64,000 nt of DNA from Blastopirellula marina (GTDB lineage: Bacteria > Planctomycetota > Planctomycetia > Pirellulales > Pirellulaceae): NCBI RefSeq assembly GCF_002967765.1, contig NZ_PUHY01000015.1:682001-746000 (forward strand), given 5' to 3'. This document shows, piece by piece, positions 8,884 through 17,912 of this stretch (position 1 is its first letter; the number at the start of each line of letters is the position of its first letter). The translations under genes were made by a program, and so were the position numbers. Under the pieces are notes generated by a model that did not search any database, was not told where the DNA came from, and saw only the letters and a program-made list of their open reading frames with translations.

Positions 8884-9441
8884 ATGACGTCTCCGCAGGG
8901 GAACTTGCGGCTCATGCCTGACAACAGCGGGTTACCAATCAGGACGCAGGAAGTCTCCAACCCTGGGCATCGCCATCTACCCTCGTCGAAGAAACACCAA
9001 TCCTGAAATCTAATTCGCGGGAACCTAAGTCGTTATCGATGGTTGCGGCAGGAAGTTGCCTAGTTTTCCCCAATTGTGACCGATGTATCGTAATCCATTG
9101 ACGGCGGACGCCTCAGAATGCCAAGCCCCAGGCCGAAGCAGCCGATCCAGCGGAACATCCGTTCCTGTAACAGTTTATCCTATCAAATATCATCGATTCT
9201 AAGCTGCACGGATCCAAGCTTGCAAACTCTTTTCTTCGGCGAGTTTACGCGAAAATAGATGCCCACGTTAGGATCCTAAGGTGATAGAGAGGTCCCTGTT
9301 GTGATATGCATTCTATCCCAGAGCGAAGGTGTGAATGGTCGGTGGTATGAGCCGACAAGATCAATTCAATCGAGTACTGCTGTTCCGCGAATTATTGAAG
9401 GGCTACTCTGGTTATAAAAAAAGTGACCAAAAGAGCGGTTT
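8884..9441. other. Gene-free stretch between phosphoesterase and kinase genes
   Basis: About 560 bases upstream of the kinase operon and downstream of the phosphoesterase stop. A GGAG at 8891-8894 is the likely ribosome site of the kinase TTG start. The rest has no frame with protein character and no strong hairpin; the promoter of the kinase operon should lie here. Confidence 0.4.
8891..8894 (-). promoter_or_regulatory. Ribosome binding site deciding a TTG start for the kinase
   Basis: GGAG on the minus strand, 7 nt before the TTG at 8883. It supports initiation at TTG, which keeps the FHA domain intact. Confidence 0.6.
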
Positions 9442-10710
9442 TTAGACTTCGCGCGGAGCGAACGTCCAGGTACCAAGCTTGTTGCCATCGAGCGTGCTGG
9501 CGGTGAGTGTCATTTCTTCAGCGTCCGCAGAAGCTCGAATAATCGTTCCTCGCGATAAGCTCGGCCCGCCACCGACGATCTGAGCGTAAGTATGTTCCGC
9601 AGTTGGTTCGTCATACCGGAAACGGTGTGTATGCCCAGAAGCAACCAGTTGCACTCCTGCTTTCGCAAGATGCGGATGCCAGGCGCGTTGGGACTGTCGA
9701 GAGTAACTGGCATAGCCATCGAGCGTGTCGCCTGGGTTGTCGCCTGGACGGCCCCACAGCGGGATATGACAGAACACAACGATGTATGGTGCCGAGGCAA
9801 TTTCATCCCGTTTGAGTGTTTCGGCCAACCATTCACCCTGAGCTTCTCGGTATGGCTCGAAGTTTACCAGTCCGGCGAATACGGGATGCGCGTCTGGTTT
9901 GTCCTCTCCCGTATCGAGACCGATGATCGCCATCGGTCCCTGACGCACGGCGAACGAACGTCCAAGTTCGCCTTGGTTGGGCCAATCAAGCATGGCCTGG
10001 GAAAGGGCTCTCGCATGAACACCGCGTACATCATGATTGCCGCTGGTGAATAGCACAGGACGCTCGGTGGCATAACCACCGCCGGCAGGTTCCAGGATTT
10101 GCTCCACAATCTGATCATCCGAACGGACATCATTGAACACGTCGCCATTCCAGACTGTGAAGTCGACAGATTCTTTCGACAACTGTTCCGTAATACTACG
10201 AAGGACCTCTGGCTTCTCATGGGTATCGTTGATCATGGCGAACGAAGCCGAGGGAGCAGAGGCATCGAGAGTATGGAAGGCGAATGTTTCGCCGACGACC
10301 GGTTCACCTTGTTGGATCTGGTAGGCGTTCTTGAATTCGATCGGTGCCGTAACGGTCCGGTAGTAGATCTTTTGGCCCGTTGGCAGATCGTTCAAACGAG
10401 CCGAAAGGAAACGCGTACCCAACTGATTTAACCCATTACTGGAAGCGGTTGCTCGCTTACCTAATTCTGGCGTTGTGCCGTATTCGATCCAACCTGTTGC
10501 AAGTTCTGGCGTCGACCAGGCGACCGATATGCTGCTCGCGGTCGGCGTTTGAAGCACCGGCAATCCCGATTTGGTTTGCGGCGCTACCGGCTGCTGAGCA
10601 GATACGGCCTGCGACATGACGCCTGTTCCAATCGCGATGGAAGAAACGGTTGTCAGAAAATCACGGCGATTGGAAGGCGAGTGGTTCGCAGCGGAAGGGT
10701 CGATCGGCAT
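9442..10710 (-). CDS. Tat-exported calcineurin-like metallophosphoesterase (purple acid phosphatase-like)
   Basis: 422 residues. The N-terminus 'SNRRDFLTT' with Arg15-Arg16 and a hydrophobic stretch ending near 'SQAVSAQ' is a twin-arginine signal. Residues about 50-150 form a fibronectin-like all-beta domain as in purple acid phosphatases. The metal site of the phosphoesterase domain follows: D162 and H164 in 'NDTHE', D190 in 'WNGD', N225-H226 in 'GNHD', H315 in 'CHIPLWG', and H360/H362 in 'SGHTH'. It should hydrolyse phosphomonoesters or diesters outside the cytoplasm with a two-metal centre; the substrate is unknown. It appears to be a single-gene unit, with 152 bases between it and the next upstream gene. 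Phosphate regulation would be plausible but no Pho box was identified. Confidence 0.9.
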   Translation of the reverse strand: MPIDPSAANHSPSNRRDFLTTVSSIAIGTGVMSQAVSAQQPVAPQTKSGLPVLQTPTASSISVAWSTPELATGWIEYGTTPELGKRATASSNGLNQLGTRFLSARLNDLPTGQKIYYRTVTAPIEFKNAYQIQQGEPVVGETFAFHTLDASAPSASFAMINDTHEKPEVLRSITEQLSKESVDFTVWNGDVFNDVRSDDQIVEQILEPAGGGYATERPVLFTSGNHDVRGVHARALSQAMLDWPNQGELGRSFAVRQGPMAIIGLDTGEDKPDAHPVFAGLVNFEPYREAQGEWLAETLKRDEIASAPYIVVFCHIPLWGRPGDNPGDTLDGYASYSRQSQRAWHPHLAKAGVQLVASGHTHRFRYDEPTAEHTYAQIVGGGPSLSRGTIIRASADAEEMTLTASTLDGNKLGTWTFAPREV

Positions 10711-10862
10711 CGTAAGTTCCGGGAGAGGAAGAAGATCATGTCGCTGGGCAGATTCCAGCGACTTCTCTCTAACCCTAACTGCCTTGCGCGAAAACGTAAA
10801 GTCAGCCGTTCTCTTTTGTCATCGTTCGGGACGGTAAGTCATACAGCTAATATGATCCTACC

Positions 10863-13334
10863 CTAAGCATTTACACGTTCTGAGGGATGATTCTCTGGCG
10901 CTTCGGAATTGAGATTGTGATCGACGCCTGTGATCAGCCGTGCGGAGCGGCCGAACGTTACGAAGCTCCAAATCCATTGGACAAAGACCAGGATCCGACT
11001 CTCGAACAAGCTGAGATTGGCAATGTGAATTACCAGCCAAAGCATCCAAGCCATGAAGCCACTGATTTGCCAGCCAGCGATGTGAGCCACCGCAGCCGAT
11101 CGTCCGATCGTAGCGAGGCTTCCTTGATGATGGTAGTGGAACGGCTCTCGCTTGGATGTCCTACCCGCCTGTTCGGCGGACAACTCATTACGGATCAACT
11201 TCGCAACGTACTTACCTTGCTGCATTGCGACTGGAGCAATGCCAGGAAGCGGACGGTCGTCAGGGCCGTTGCAGGCCGCCATGTCCCCAATCACGAAAAC
11301 GTTCGGGTGGCCAGCGAGGCTTAGGTCGGACTTCACAGCGACACGACCAGCCCGATCGATGTCGGCTCCTGCTTGTTGGCCCAAGCACTTTGCCAACGGA
11401 GATGCCTCGATTCCGGCGGCCCAGAGGATGGTCGTGGCTGGCAAGAGCTCTTCGTTGTTATCCTGCGAACCCAACGTCAATAAACCTTCCTCGACTTGAA
11501 GCACGCGAGTCTTGCACCGGACGTTGACTCCTAAACGTTCGAGCGAATCTTTGGCTTTGGAGGATAGCTTGGGAGGATACATTCCGAGGATACGATCTGC
11601 GGCTTCGACCAGAATGATCTTGGCCGACGATGGGTTGATCTTGCGGAACTCGAACTCCATCGTGTGTCGAGCAATCTCGGCAAGTGAGCCAGCCAACTCC
11701 ACGCCGGTTGGGCCTCCACCCACGATCACGAACGTCAGCAGCTGTTGTCGCCGCATCTCATTAGTTTCGTTTTCTGCTGCTTCAAATGCCGATAGAATTC
11801 GGCGACGGATCTCGGTCGCGTCTTCGATAGTCTTTAAGCCAGGAGCCGCCGGTTCCCATTGACCGTTACCGAAGTAGCTGTGGCGGACACCAGCCGCAAC
11901 GACAAGGTAGTCGTACGACAAGTCATGTCCATCGGTCAGCATGACCATTTTTAGATCTAGGTCGATGTCGGCCACCTCGTCCAAACAAACCGAAACGTTC
12001 CAATGTCGACGCAGCAGATTGCGGAGCGGGGCGGCAATGTTCGCGGGGGATAGGCTGCCGGTTGCGACTTGGTAGAGAAGTGGCTGAAAGAGGTGAAAGT
12101 TGCGGCGATCGACGAGCGTGACGCGGGTCTCGCTGCGGCCAAGATTACGGGCGACTGCAAGCCCACCAAAGCCACCTCCGATCACGACAACGCGTGGCAG
12201 CGTGTCGCCCGACTGAGCAAAACGTTCGCGGGCTTTGTACCATCGCCAAACATCAATCGAACGGGAAACGGTAATCATTAGTGTGATGACGGTCAGCGGC
12301 AAAGCGAACCAGATCATCAGCACCTCGAACGCCGGCAAGGCTTCGCTGCCGGTGGCAGAAAGAACCAATGCCGCAATGTAGGCGACGTAGTAGGCCACGA
12401 AGAGCACACCTTCACCGCGAGCGATGCGATGCCCGGTAAAGAAGACCGGTAGACAAGCTGCTGCTACCGCGATCATCACAGGTAAGTCGAATTGCCATGC
12501 TTGCTCAGCAACTGCGATTCCGCCTGGATGTACTGCAGCGGAGAGTCCCAGCACACCTAACAAGTTGAAGATATTGCTACCGACCACATTGCCAACGGCA
12601 ATATCGCGTTCACCACGCATCGCCGCAATCAGTGAGGTCGCCAGCTCAGGGAGCGAAGTTCCGCAAGCAACGATCGTCAACCCGATCACTAGTTCGCTCA
12701 CACCCAAACCGCGAGCGATACTCGTGGCACCATCGACCAGGAATTTCGCACCCACGACCAGCAAGATCAAGCCACCGACGACTAGGACAATCTGCCAGAG
12801 GAACTTCGACCAGGGCGAACGGTTTGCTTCATCGGAATCTTCCGTCTGACGATAGGCCTCGTCGTATTCTTGCTTTACGGCGGCTGATTCTTGTCGACCC
12901 ACCAAGATGCAGCGGATCGTGTAGGCGATCAGGCCAGCGAACAGCAGTCCACCTTCCAGCTGGCTGATTTGTAGATCGTAGGCGAATAGCCAGACGACGA
13001 TCGAAATGATCAGAATCAAAGGCACGTCAAAACGAACCAGTTTCTGATCGACAATCAGCGGTGTAATAAGTGCTGAAATCCCGAGGATAAGTAGCACATT
13101 GAAGATGTTGCTACCTGCGACGTTCCCAACGGCAACATCAGAACTGCCTGTTAGAGAAGAGGTGAGCGAGACGGCCAATTCCGGCGCACTCGTGCCGAAA
13201 GACACCACGGTGAGTCCGATGATGAGTGAAGAGATTCCGGCAGAAGCCGCAAGCTTCGACGCTCCCCGGACGAGTAACTCTGCACCAACGACCAGGGCGA
13301 CCAAGCCCACAACAATCAGCAGCGACGCGATCAT
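10863..13334 (-). CDS. Fusion of Na+/Ca2+-exchanger-type antiporter and type II NADH dehydrogenase
   Basis: 823 residues in one uninterrupted frame. Residues 1-330 are a CaCA-family cation exchanger: the two inverted alpha repeats carry 'GTSAPE' (47-52) with 'GNVAGSNIFN' (70-79), and 'GTSLPE' (225-230) with 'GNVVGSNIFN' (248-257); their acidic residues bind the transported cation. An extra helix at about 336-358 precedes the cytoplasmic part. Residues 380-800 are NDH-2: FAD site 'VVVIGGGFGG' (382-391), NADH site 'GGGPTGVELAG' (539-549), second flavin motif 'VIGDMA' (681-686), and C-terminal amphipathic/hydrophobic segments (about 757-795) as used by NDH-2 for membrane contact. The exchanger half resembles YrbG/K+-independent bacterial members. 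The fusion implies that NADH:quinone oxidation and cation exchange are physically or regulatorily linked. No neighbouring operon partner is visible. Confidence 0.92.
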   Translation of the reverse strand: MIASLLIVVGLVALVVGAELLVRGASKLAASAGISSLIIGLTVVSFGTSAPELAVSLTSSLTGSSDVAVGNVAGSNIFNVLLILGISALITPLIVDQKLVRFDVPLILIISIVVWLFAYDLQISQLEGGLLFAGLIAYTIRCILVGRQESAAVKQEYDEAYRQTEDSDEANRSPWSKFLWQIVLVVGGLILLVVGAKFLVDGATSIARGLGVSELVIGLTIVACGTSLPELATSLIAAMRGERDIAVGNVVGSNIFNLLGVLGLSAAVHPGGIAVAEQAWQFDLPVMIAVAAACLPVFFTGHRIARGEGVLFVAYYVAYIAALVLSATGSEALPAFEVLMIWFALPLTVITLMITVSRSIDVWRWYKARERFAQSGDTLPRVVVIGGGFGGLAVARNLGRSETRVTLVDRRNFHLFQPLLYQVATGSLSPANIAAPLRNLLRRHWNVSVCLDEVADIDLDLKMVMLTDGHDLSYDYLVVAAGVRHSYFGNGQWEPAAPGLKTIEDATEIRRRILSAFEAAENETNEMRRQQLLTFVIVGGGPTGVELAGSLAEIARHTMEFEFRKINPSSAKIILVEAADRILGMYPPKLSSKAKDSLERLGVNVRCKTRVLQVEEGLLTLGSQDNNEELLPATTILWAAGIEASPLAKCLGQQAGADIDRAGRVAVKSDLSLAGHPNVFVIGDMAACNGPDDRPLPGIAPVAMQQGKYVAKLIRNELSAEQAGRTSKREPFHYHHQGSLATIGRSAAVAHIAGWQISGFMAWMLWLVIHIANLSLFESRILVFVQWIWSFVTFGRSARLITGVDHNLNSEAPENHPSERVNA

Positions 13335-13744
13335 TACTTCGTTTGACCATCCAAAAAGAATGGAAGTGGCTGAACCGATAGCATTCAGGACACAGTTGTT
13401 TCGTTATTGTTCGGGGTTCGCGACTCAACAGAACATGCTCGAAACTTGGCGACAAGGGGGCTTTCGTCGAGTCAAGAACCAATGGAAACCTAACCACCGA
13501 CGTCGTGACGCAAAGGTAACAATGACGACAACGGTCGCGATTAACCAACAATAAAAGAAGTTGCGGTTTTCCCTAGCGCCAGCGGACTCTTGGTCGTCAC
13601 CGAGGCGTCCCAGTGCATCGCACGCACGTAATGATTTAGCAATCTTGGCTAGTTTACTCGGCTCTTTCGGAAAGCTACGAATGCGAGATAGGCGTCATTG
13701 CAAATTGTCTGACCACTCATCAGGTTTCTGAGCAAAGTATTTGC
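13335..13744. other. Gene-free stretch
   Basis: About 410 bases between the antiporter-NDH-2 fusion start and the end of the Gfo/Idh/MocA gene. No frame with protein character, no obvious hairpin terminator and no recognisable RNA was seen. It must hold the promoter of the fusion gene. Confidence 0.35.
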
Positions 13745-15055
13745 CTACGTGAGTTTGGTAATCCCAGGCTGAGCAATCTCAATGGGTGGAGCATCTCCCC
13801 AGGCGTATTGCTTTGGCGACAGGTCTTGCTTGGAAGTCAAAGCCTGTTCCCAGGTGATCTCTTGTCCTGTGTAAGTTGCCATGCGGCCCATGATCGCCAG
13901 AAGTGTGCTCTGGGCCATGTACTGTCCGTTATTCAGCGGTTGGTCGTTTCGGATGCCAGCAAAGAGTTCGTCATGTTCGACCTGATAACAATTCTTGGCA
14001 GTTCCCTCGAAGCTCCAAGCATTCTTGCCGTAGATAGAGGTCTCTTTATGCGATAGCTTGGATAAGCCGTTGGTGCCTTGCGCAACCACTCCCATTTCGT
14101 TTTTGCAGCCAGGCTGTTGGCGGCAACTGCTGATGATGCGAGCTCCGTTTTCGTATTCGTAGATCACGCTATGATGATCATAGATGTTTCCATAGACTTC
14201 GTCGGTTCGGACCTGACGGCCCCCCATTCCGATTGCTTTTACGGGATAGCCTTGCAGAATCCAGGCCGCGATATCGAGATAATGCACATGCTGTTCGACG
14301 TTGAAATCGCCGGATAGCCAGGTGAAGTAATACCAGTTGTGCATCTGCCAATGCATATCGGTCCACCCAGGTTGCCGTGGCTTGACCCATATCGGACCGC
14401 GATAGTCGTTGGCCATCACCGTATGGATTTCGCCGGCTTGACCTTCATGAAGTCGCTGGACCGTTTCCTGAAAACCTTGGTCATAGCGTAGGCAAAGTCC
14501 TGAGACTACGGAAAGTCGTTTCCTTTTCGCTTCAGCACAAGTTTCCAATACAGAAAGTACGCCTGGCGTGTCGACCGCGACCGGTTTCTCCGCAAAGACA
14601 TGCTTGTCGGCATCGATGGCTGCCTTCAAGTGCATGGGACGAAATTGAGGCGGCGTGGCAAGTAGGACCACATCGACTCCGCTGTCGATGACTTGTTGGT
14701 ACGCGTCGAAGCCGAGAAACTGACGGTCCTCTGGGACATCAATCTTATTCGCGATCTCCTTGCGCTGCTTGAGCGACCGGAGCGACGACTCGAGCCGAGG
14801 TTGAAACATATCACCCATCGCTGTCAGCTTGACGTTCTCATCCGCGGTTAACGCCTGAGTAGCCGCCCCGGTACCGCGACCTCCGCAACCAATCAAACCA
14901 ACACGCAGCAGATCATTGCCAGTTGGATGGACGGAAGGTGCGGCCATGGCAACTTGGCTGGCAAGCGTACTGCCTGCGATCGTGAAGCTCGACGATTTCA
15001 GGAATTGTCGACGATTACCGGTGATTTGATTTGGTTGGGAAGGTTGATTCGGCAT
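13745..15055 (-). CDS. Tat-exported Gfo/Idh/MocA-family oxidoreductase
   Basis: 436 residues from the ATG at 15055; a TTG two codons upstream (15061) is the alternative and neither has a clear ribosome site. The twin-arginine signal 'GNRRQFLKSS' (13-22) is followed by a hydrophobic stretch ending near 'SQVAMAA'. The Rossmann dinucleotide loop 'VGLIGCGGRGTG' lies at about 52-63 and the family 'EKP' at 156-158. These enzymes use tightly bound NAD(P) to oxidise or reduce sugar hydroxyls, and exported planctomycete members probably act on glycans in the periplasm. It is the last gene of a leftward set with a DUF1080 protein (35-base gap) and a TIM-barrel isomerase, a combination linked to 3-keto-glycoside chemistry. 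Confidence 0.9.
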   Translation of the reverse strand: MPNQPSQPNQITGNRRQFLKSSSFTIAGSTLASQVAMAAPSVHPTGNDLLRVGLIGCGGRGTGAATQALTADENVKLTAMGDMFQPRLESSLRSLKQRKEIANKIDVPEDRQFLGFDAYQQVIDSGVDVVLLATPPQFRPMHLKAAIDADKHVFAEKPVAVDTPGVLSVLETCAEAKRKRLSVVSGLCLRYDQGFQETVQRLHEGQAGEIHTVMANDYRGPIWVKPRQPGWTDMHWQMHNWYYFTWLSGDFNVEQHVHYLDIAAWILQGYPVKAIGMGGRQVRTDEVYGNIYDHHSVIYEYENGARIISSCRQQPGCKNEMGVVAQGTNGLSKLSHKETSIYGKNAWSFEGTAKNCYQVEHDELFAGIRNDQPLNNGQYMAQSTLLAIMGRMATYTGQEITWEQALTSKQDLSPKQYAWGDAPPIEIAQPGITKLT

Positions 15056-15090
15056 GGTCAAGTTTCTGAGGAAAAGACTGACGGCGGATG

Positions 15091-15903
15091 TTATGGGGCG
15101 GGCAGGGGACGAATCTCGAAGTTTCGGAAATAGACTTCACTGCTCTCATTTTCCAGCAAGATTCTACCGGCAGCAGGGAATACGTCGTAGCAATGATTTA
15201 CGATCTGTCCGTTGATCTTCACAGTGATTTCGTTGCCTTCGCAGATGCACTCGACTTTGGTCCATTCCCCCAGCGGACTGGCGACGTCATTCTTGCCACG
15301 TGTGTCTCGTAGCTCTTCGAATCCGGCTTCATGATGCGACCACCAGAATTGTCGGCCAGAATAAACGGTTGGCGCACCATCTTCTCGCCAACGCGTACGA
15401 CTATCTTCCGCGACGATTGTTCTACTGCTGAGGGTGACGGGAATCGTTTTGCCGGCGTCATCCTCGCCTCGGATAACAATAAGATCTCCCTCACATCCTT
15501 GAGCCAACTGCACCTCGACTGACGCCATCCACGTTCCACGGGCATTCCCTTCTGGGCCAGTTGCGTGAAGCAGGATGCCTGAGTTCCGCACATACTTCGA
15601 TCCGTCGGTCCGTTCGCCCCAGCGGTACTCGATGCTTAGGTGGTAATTGCGATAGGCATTGACGGTCGCAATGTATCCCATCCCCTTACCGGCGATGCGG
15701 ATCGTGCCGTCAACTACCGAATAGGCTTCGGAATGCTCGAAGCGATCCTGCTCGCGAAGCCATGTTGTGAAACCTTCGAGGTTGGTTCCATTGAACGGCT
15801 TAATAACCTTTGACTTAGGCTCAATCATTTTGAGCGACTCATCCGCACGTACCGCGAACGGAAGCAAAATGAGAATCAGGATTGCCAATGTCGGAGACTG
15901 CAT
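15091..15903 (-). CDS. DUF1080 (3-keto-disaccharide hydrolase-type) secreted protein
   Basis: 270 residues. A signal peptide covers about 1-20 ('LAILILILLPFAVRA'). The rest is a jelly-roll DUF1080 domain with the usual landmarks: 'KPFNGTNLEGFTTW' near the start, a central 'GILLHATG', and a C-terminal 'FRNFEIRPL' strand. Characterised DUF1080 relatives cleave or hydrate 3-keto-glycosides, and the fold is a concanavalin-like lectin. The start codon lies 8 bases after the stop of the upstream isomerase gene, so the two are one transcript. The gene is followed by a Gfo/Idh/MocA oxidoreductase, which could make the 3-keto substrate. The specific sugar is unknown. Confidence 0.9.
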   Translation of the reverse strand: MQSPTLAILILILLPFAVRADESLKMIEPKSKVIKPFNGTNLEGFTTWLREQDRFEHSEAYSVVDGTIRIAGKGMGYIATVNAYRNYHLSIEYRWGERTDGSKYVRNSGILLHATGPEGNARGTWMASVEVQLAQGCEGDLIVIRGEDDAGKTIPVTLSSRTIVAEDSRTRWREDGAPTVYSGRQFWWSHHEAGFEELRDTRGKNDVASPLGEWTKVECICEGNEITVKINGQIVNHCYDVFPAAGRILLENESSEVYFRNFEIRPLPAP

Positions 15904-15911
15904 GCCGGACT

Positions 15912-16880
15912 TTACTTTCCTTGAGGCTGAGTCAGCCCTCGCGCGACCGTTTCGAGGAACTCTCGCGATCGGCGGGCCAGGCGGTCGATTTCTTCTGGCT
16001 CGGTTGGGCGGGGTAGCAACGGAGCAAAGATATTTTCACAGCAAAGGGGAATCGTTCGTCCCGTTTGGACAACTGGTTGCAGCAAGCGATAGTGATCGAT
16101 CTCACCCAAACCGGCGCCACAGTCTTGGTCGACCGGCCAGTTCCTATGATCTTTGATACAAAAGCTGTGCACGACGTCGGCACATGATTGGATATCGGGG
16201 ATCGGATCGACGTTCAGATAATCCATCACATTGCCGGCATCGTAATTGACGCGAATACCTGGATCGTCTATTTCGCGGATGATTTCGGCACAGGCCTCTC
16301 CCGTTCCAGTCGAACCGCCATGTTGTTTGACCACCAGTACAACTCCATGGTCACGGGCAAAAGGGCCGAGCTTTCTAAATCGTTCAATCCACAAGGGCCG
16401 GTTCCCTCCTTCGGTATGTCCAAAGGTCAATACTTGAGGAATGCCAGCGGCGGATGCCTGGCGAATTCGATGTTGAAGGACCTTCAACCCATCATCATGT
16501 TCAGGATAAACGGTCGAGAACATCATCAACGGTTCTAAGCCCATATCACGACACTGGTCCGCAAGTCCCCTAGCTTTGGCGGGCGGGGCGTCCGCGGCCA
16601 TTACCGGTGTTCTCTCGCTTCTTCCTTTCTCTTGATGCGAAGTTCCCCAGGCAACATAGCGATAGCCTGCGGCGCGGATACCACTCAGGGCTCGTTCTAA
16701 TGGGAACTGTGAGTATGGAAGCGTCATGCAGGCGATTTGAAAGTCGGTTGCCTCAGGAGCGGTCTCGTCAGCGGACGCAATTCGAGTGCCGATCCATGGC
16801 GACGCACCCAACCTGGCCAAACCGCAGAGGGCAACTCGTCTTGTCATACTTATCGGATGCGAGGTCGCGGGATTCTTCAT
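15912..16880 (-). CDS. Sugar phosphate isomerase/epimerase-family TIM barrel, exported
   Basis: 322 residues from the ATG at 16880; a GTG at 16952 would add 24 residues without signal-peptide character and an ATG at 16847 is also possible. 'SMTRRVALCGLARLG' followed by 'ASADE' looks like a weak twin-arginine/Sec signal. The remainder is the xylose-isomerase-like TIM barrel, with barrel strands 'GYRYVAWG', 'EPLMMFSTV', 'VVLVVKQHGG' and 'IRVNYDAGNV' and a metal-binding set towards 'CIKDHR' and 'CENIF'. Members isomerise or epimerise sugars, or act as 3-keto-glycoside lyases. It is first in a leftward operon with DUF1080 and Gfo/Idh/MocA genes and is divergent from a second DUF1080 gene. Confidence 0.85.
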   Translation of the reverse strand: MKNPATSHPISMTRRVALCGLARLGASPWIGTRIASADETAPEATDFQIACMTLPYSQFPLERALSGIRAAGYRYVAWGTSHQEKGRSERTPVMAADAPPAKARGLADQCRDMGLEPLMMFSTVYPEHDDGLKVLQHRIRQASAAGIPQVLTFGHTEGGNRPLWIERFRKLGPFARDHGVVLVVKQHGGSTGTGEACAEIIREIDDPGIRVNYDAGNVMDYLNVDPIPDIQSCADVVHSFCIKDHRNWPVDQDCGAGLGEIDHYRLLQPVVQTGRTIPLCCENIFAPLLPRPTEPEEIDRLARRSREFLETVARGLTQPQGK

Positions 16881-17123
16881 AGAAAAGCTCTGATCGAATT
16901 CGATGGCATAACTAGAGCGTAGATTTTCGCAGGAATAAATCTGGAATGCCACCGTTTTCTCTTAAACGTGTTGTGGGCGGGGGGAGCCATGGGGCCCTTA
17001 ATCGTTTTAAGAATACGGTATTTTTGCGGCGATTGTTTGCTAAACTGAAAGCCACTGTCCTTTCGCGAAACGGACACGTCTGATCCGACCCACCTACTGT
17101 TCGACCCCTCCTGGAGTTCCTGG

Positions 17124-17876
17124 ATGAGAATCTTCTACCGTAGTGTTGTTCTGTCTGGCCTGATTGTTTTCGGCCTCGGTGTTCTATCTCCTTTATTGGC
17201 TGCCGATCCTCAGCCACCGGAAGGCTTTCGAGCTCTTTTCAACGGCAAGGATTTGACCGGGTGGTACGGCTGGAATCCGCATGCTTCGGTGAAGTTGGAA
17301 GGGGAAAAGAAAAAGGAAAACCTGGCAAAGCAACGTAAAGAGTTCCCTGAAAACTGGACGGTCGAAAACCGTGAGCTCGTCAACGATGGGCACGGACCAT
17401 ACGCCACTACCGACGAAGAGTTTGGTGACATCGAACTGTTGATCGAATACAAGACAGTTGCTGGAGCGGACAGCGGTATTTACCTGCGTGGCACTCCGCA
17501 AGTTCAGATCTGGGATTCCAATCAGAAGTTTGATCCCAAACGTCCCACTCGCCGACCACATTTGGGGTCAGGTGGTTTGTTCAATAATGCACCTGATGCC
17601 CCTGGTCGTGATCCGGCGGTACTTGCGGATCGTCCGTTTGGTGAATGGAACACTCTGCGTATTCGTCAAATTGGCGATCATACCTGGGTTTGGCTGAACG
17701 ATAAGCTAACCGTCGATAACGCCGTCATGGAAAACTACTGGGATCGCAGCATCCCGCTGCCGGAGAAGGGGCCGATCATGCTGCAAACGCATGGCGGCGA
17801 AATCCGCTGGCGAAATATCTACGTCCACGAGATCAGCCCAGAAGAAGGTAAGAAGATCTTGGCGGATGCCAAGTAG
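17124..17876 (+). CDS. DUF1080 secreted protein, second copy
   Basis: 250 residues with a signal peptide (about 1-26, ending 'LSPLLAAD') and one DUF1080 jelly-roll domain: 'FRALFNGKDLTGWYG' near the start, 'DSGIYLRGTPQVQIWD' in the middle, 'RPFGEWNTLRI' and 'IRWRNIYVHEI' towards the end. This is the standard single-domain form. GGAG lies 8 nt before the ATG. It is transcribed away from the isomerase-DUF1080-Gfo/Idh operon across a 243-base gap, so both may be controlled together. It is only distantly similar to the other DUF1080 protein here, so the two probably act on different glycosides. It is convergent with the SUMF1 gene. Confidence 0.92.
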   Translation: MRIFYRSVVLSGLIVFGLGVLSPLLAADPQPPEGFRALFNGKDLTGWYGWNPHASVKLEGEKKKENLAKQRKEFPENWTVENRELVNDGHGPYATTDEEFGDIELLIEYKTVAGADSGIYLRGTPQVQIWDSNQKFDPKRPTRRPHLGSGGLFNNAPDAPGRDPAVLADRPFGEWNTLRIRQIGDHTWVWLNDKLTVDNAVMENYWDRSIPLPEKGPIMLQTHGGEIRWRNIYVHEISPEEGKKILADAK

Positions 17877-17912
17877 CAATCGCTTCTGCCTTCGCCTCGA
17901 TGAAGATCAGGA

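Noticed and set aside
8551-9006. 151-residue plus-strand frame
   Set aside because: Mostly antisense to the kinase gene's FHA domain.
9196-9225. TTGCAA, 18-base spacer, TAGAAT on the minus strand ahead of the kinase
   Set aside because: Plausible position but weak -35; not enough to call.
10863-13334. Antiporter-NDH-2 fusion as a frameshift artefact
   Set aside because: The frame is continuous with no stop or overlap between halves and both halves have complete motifs.
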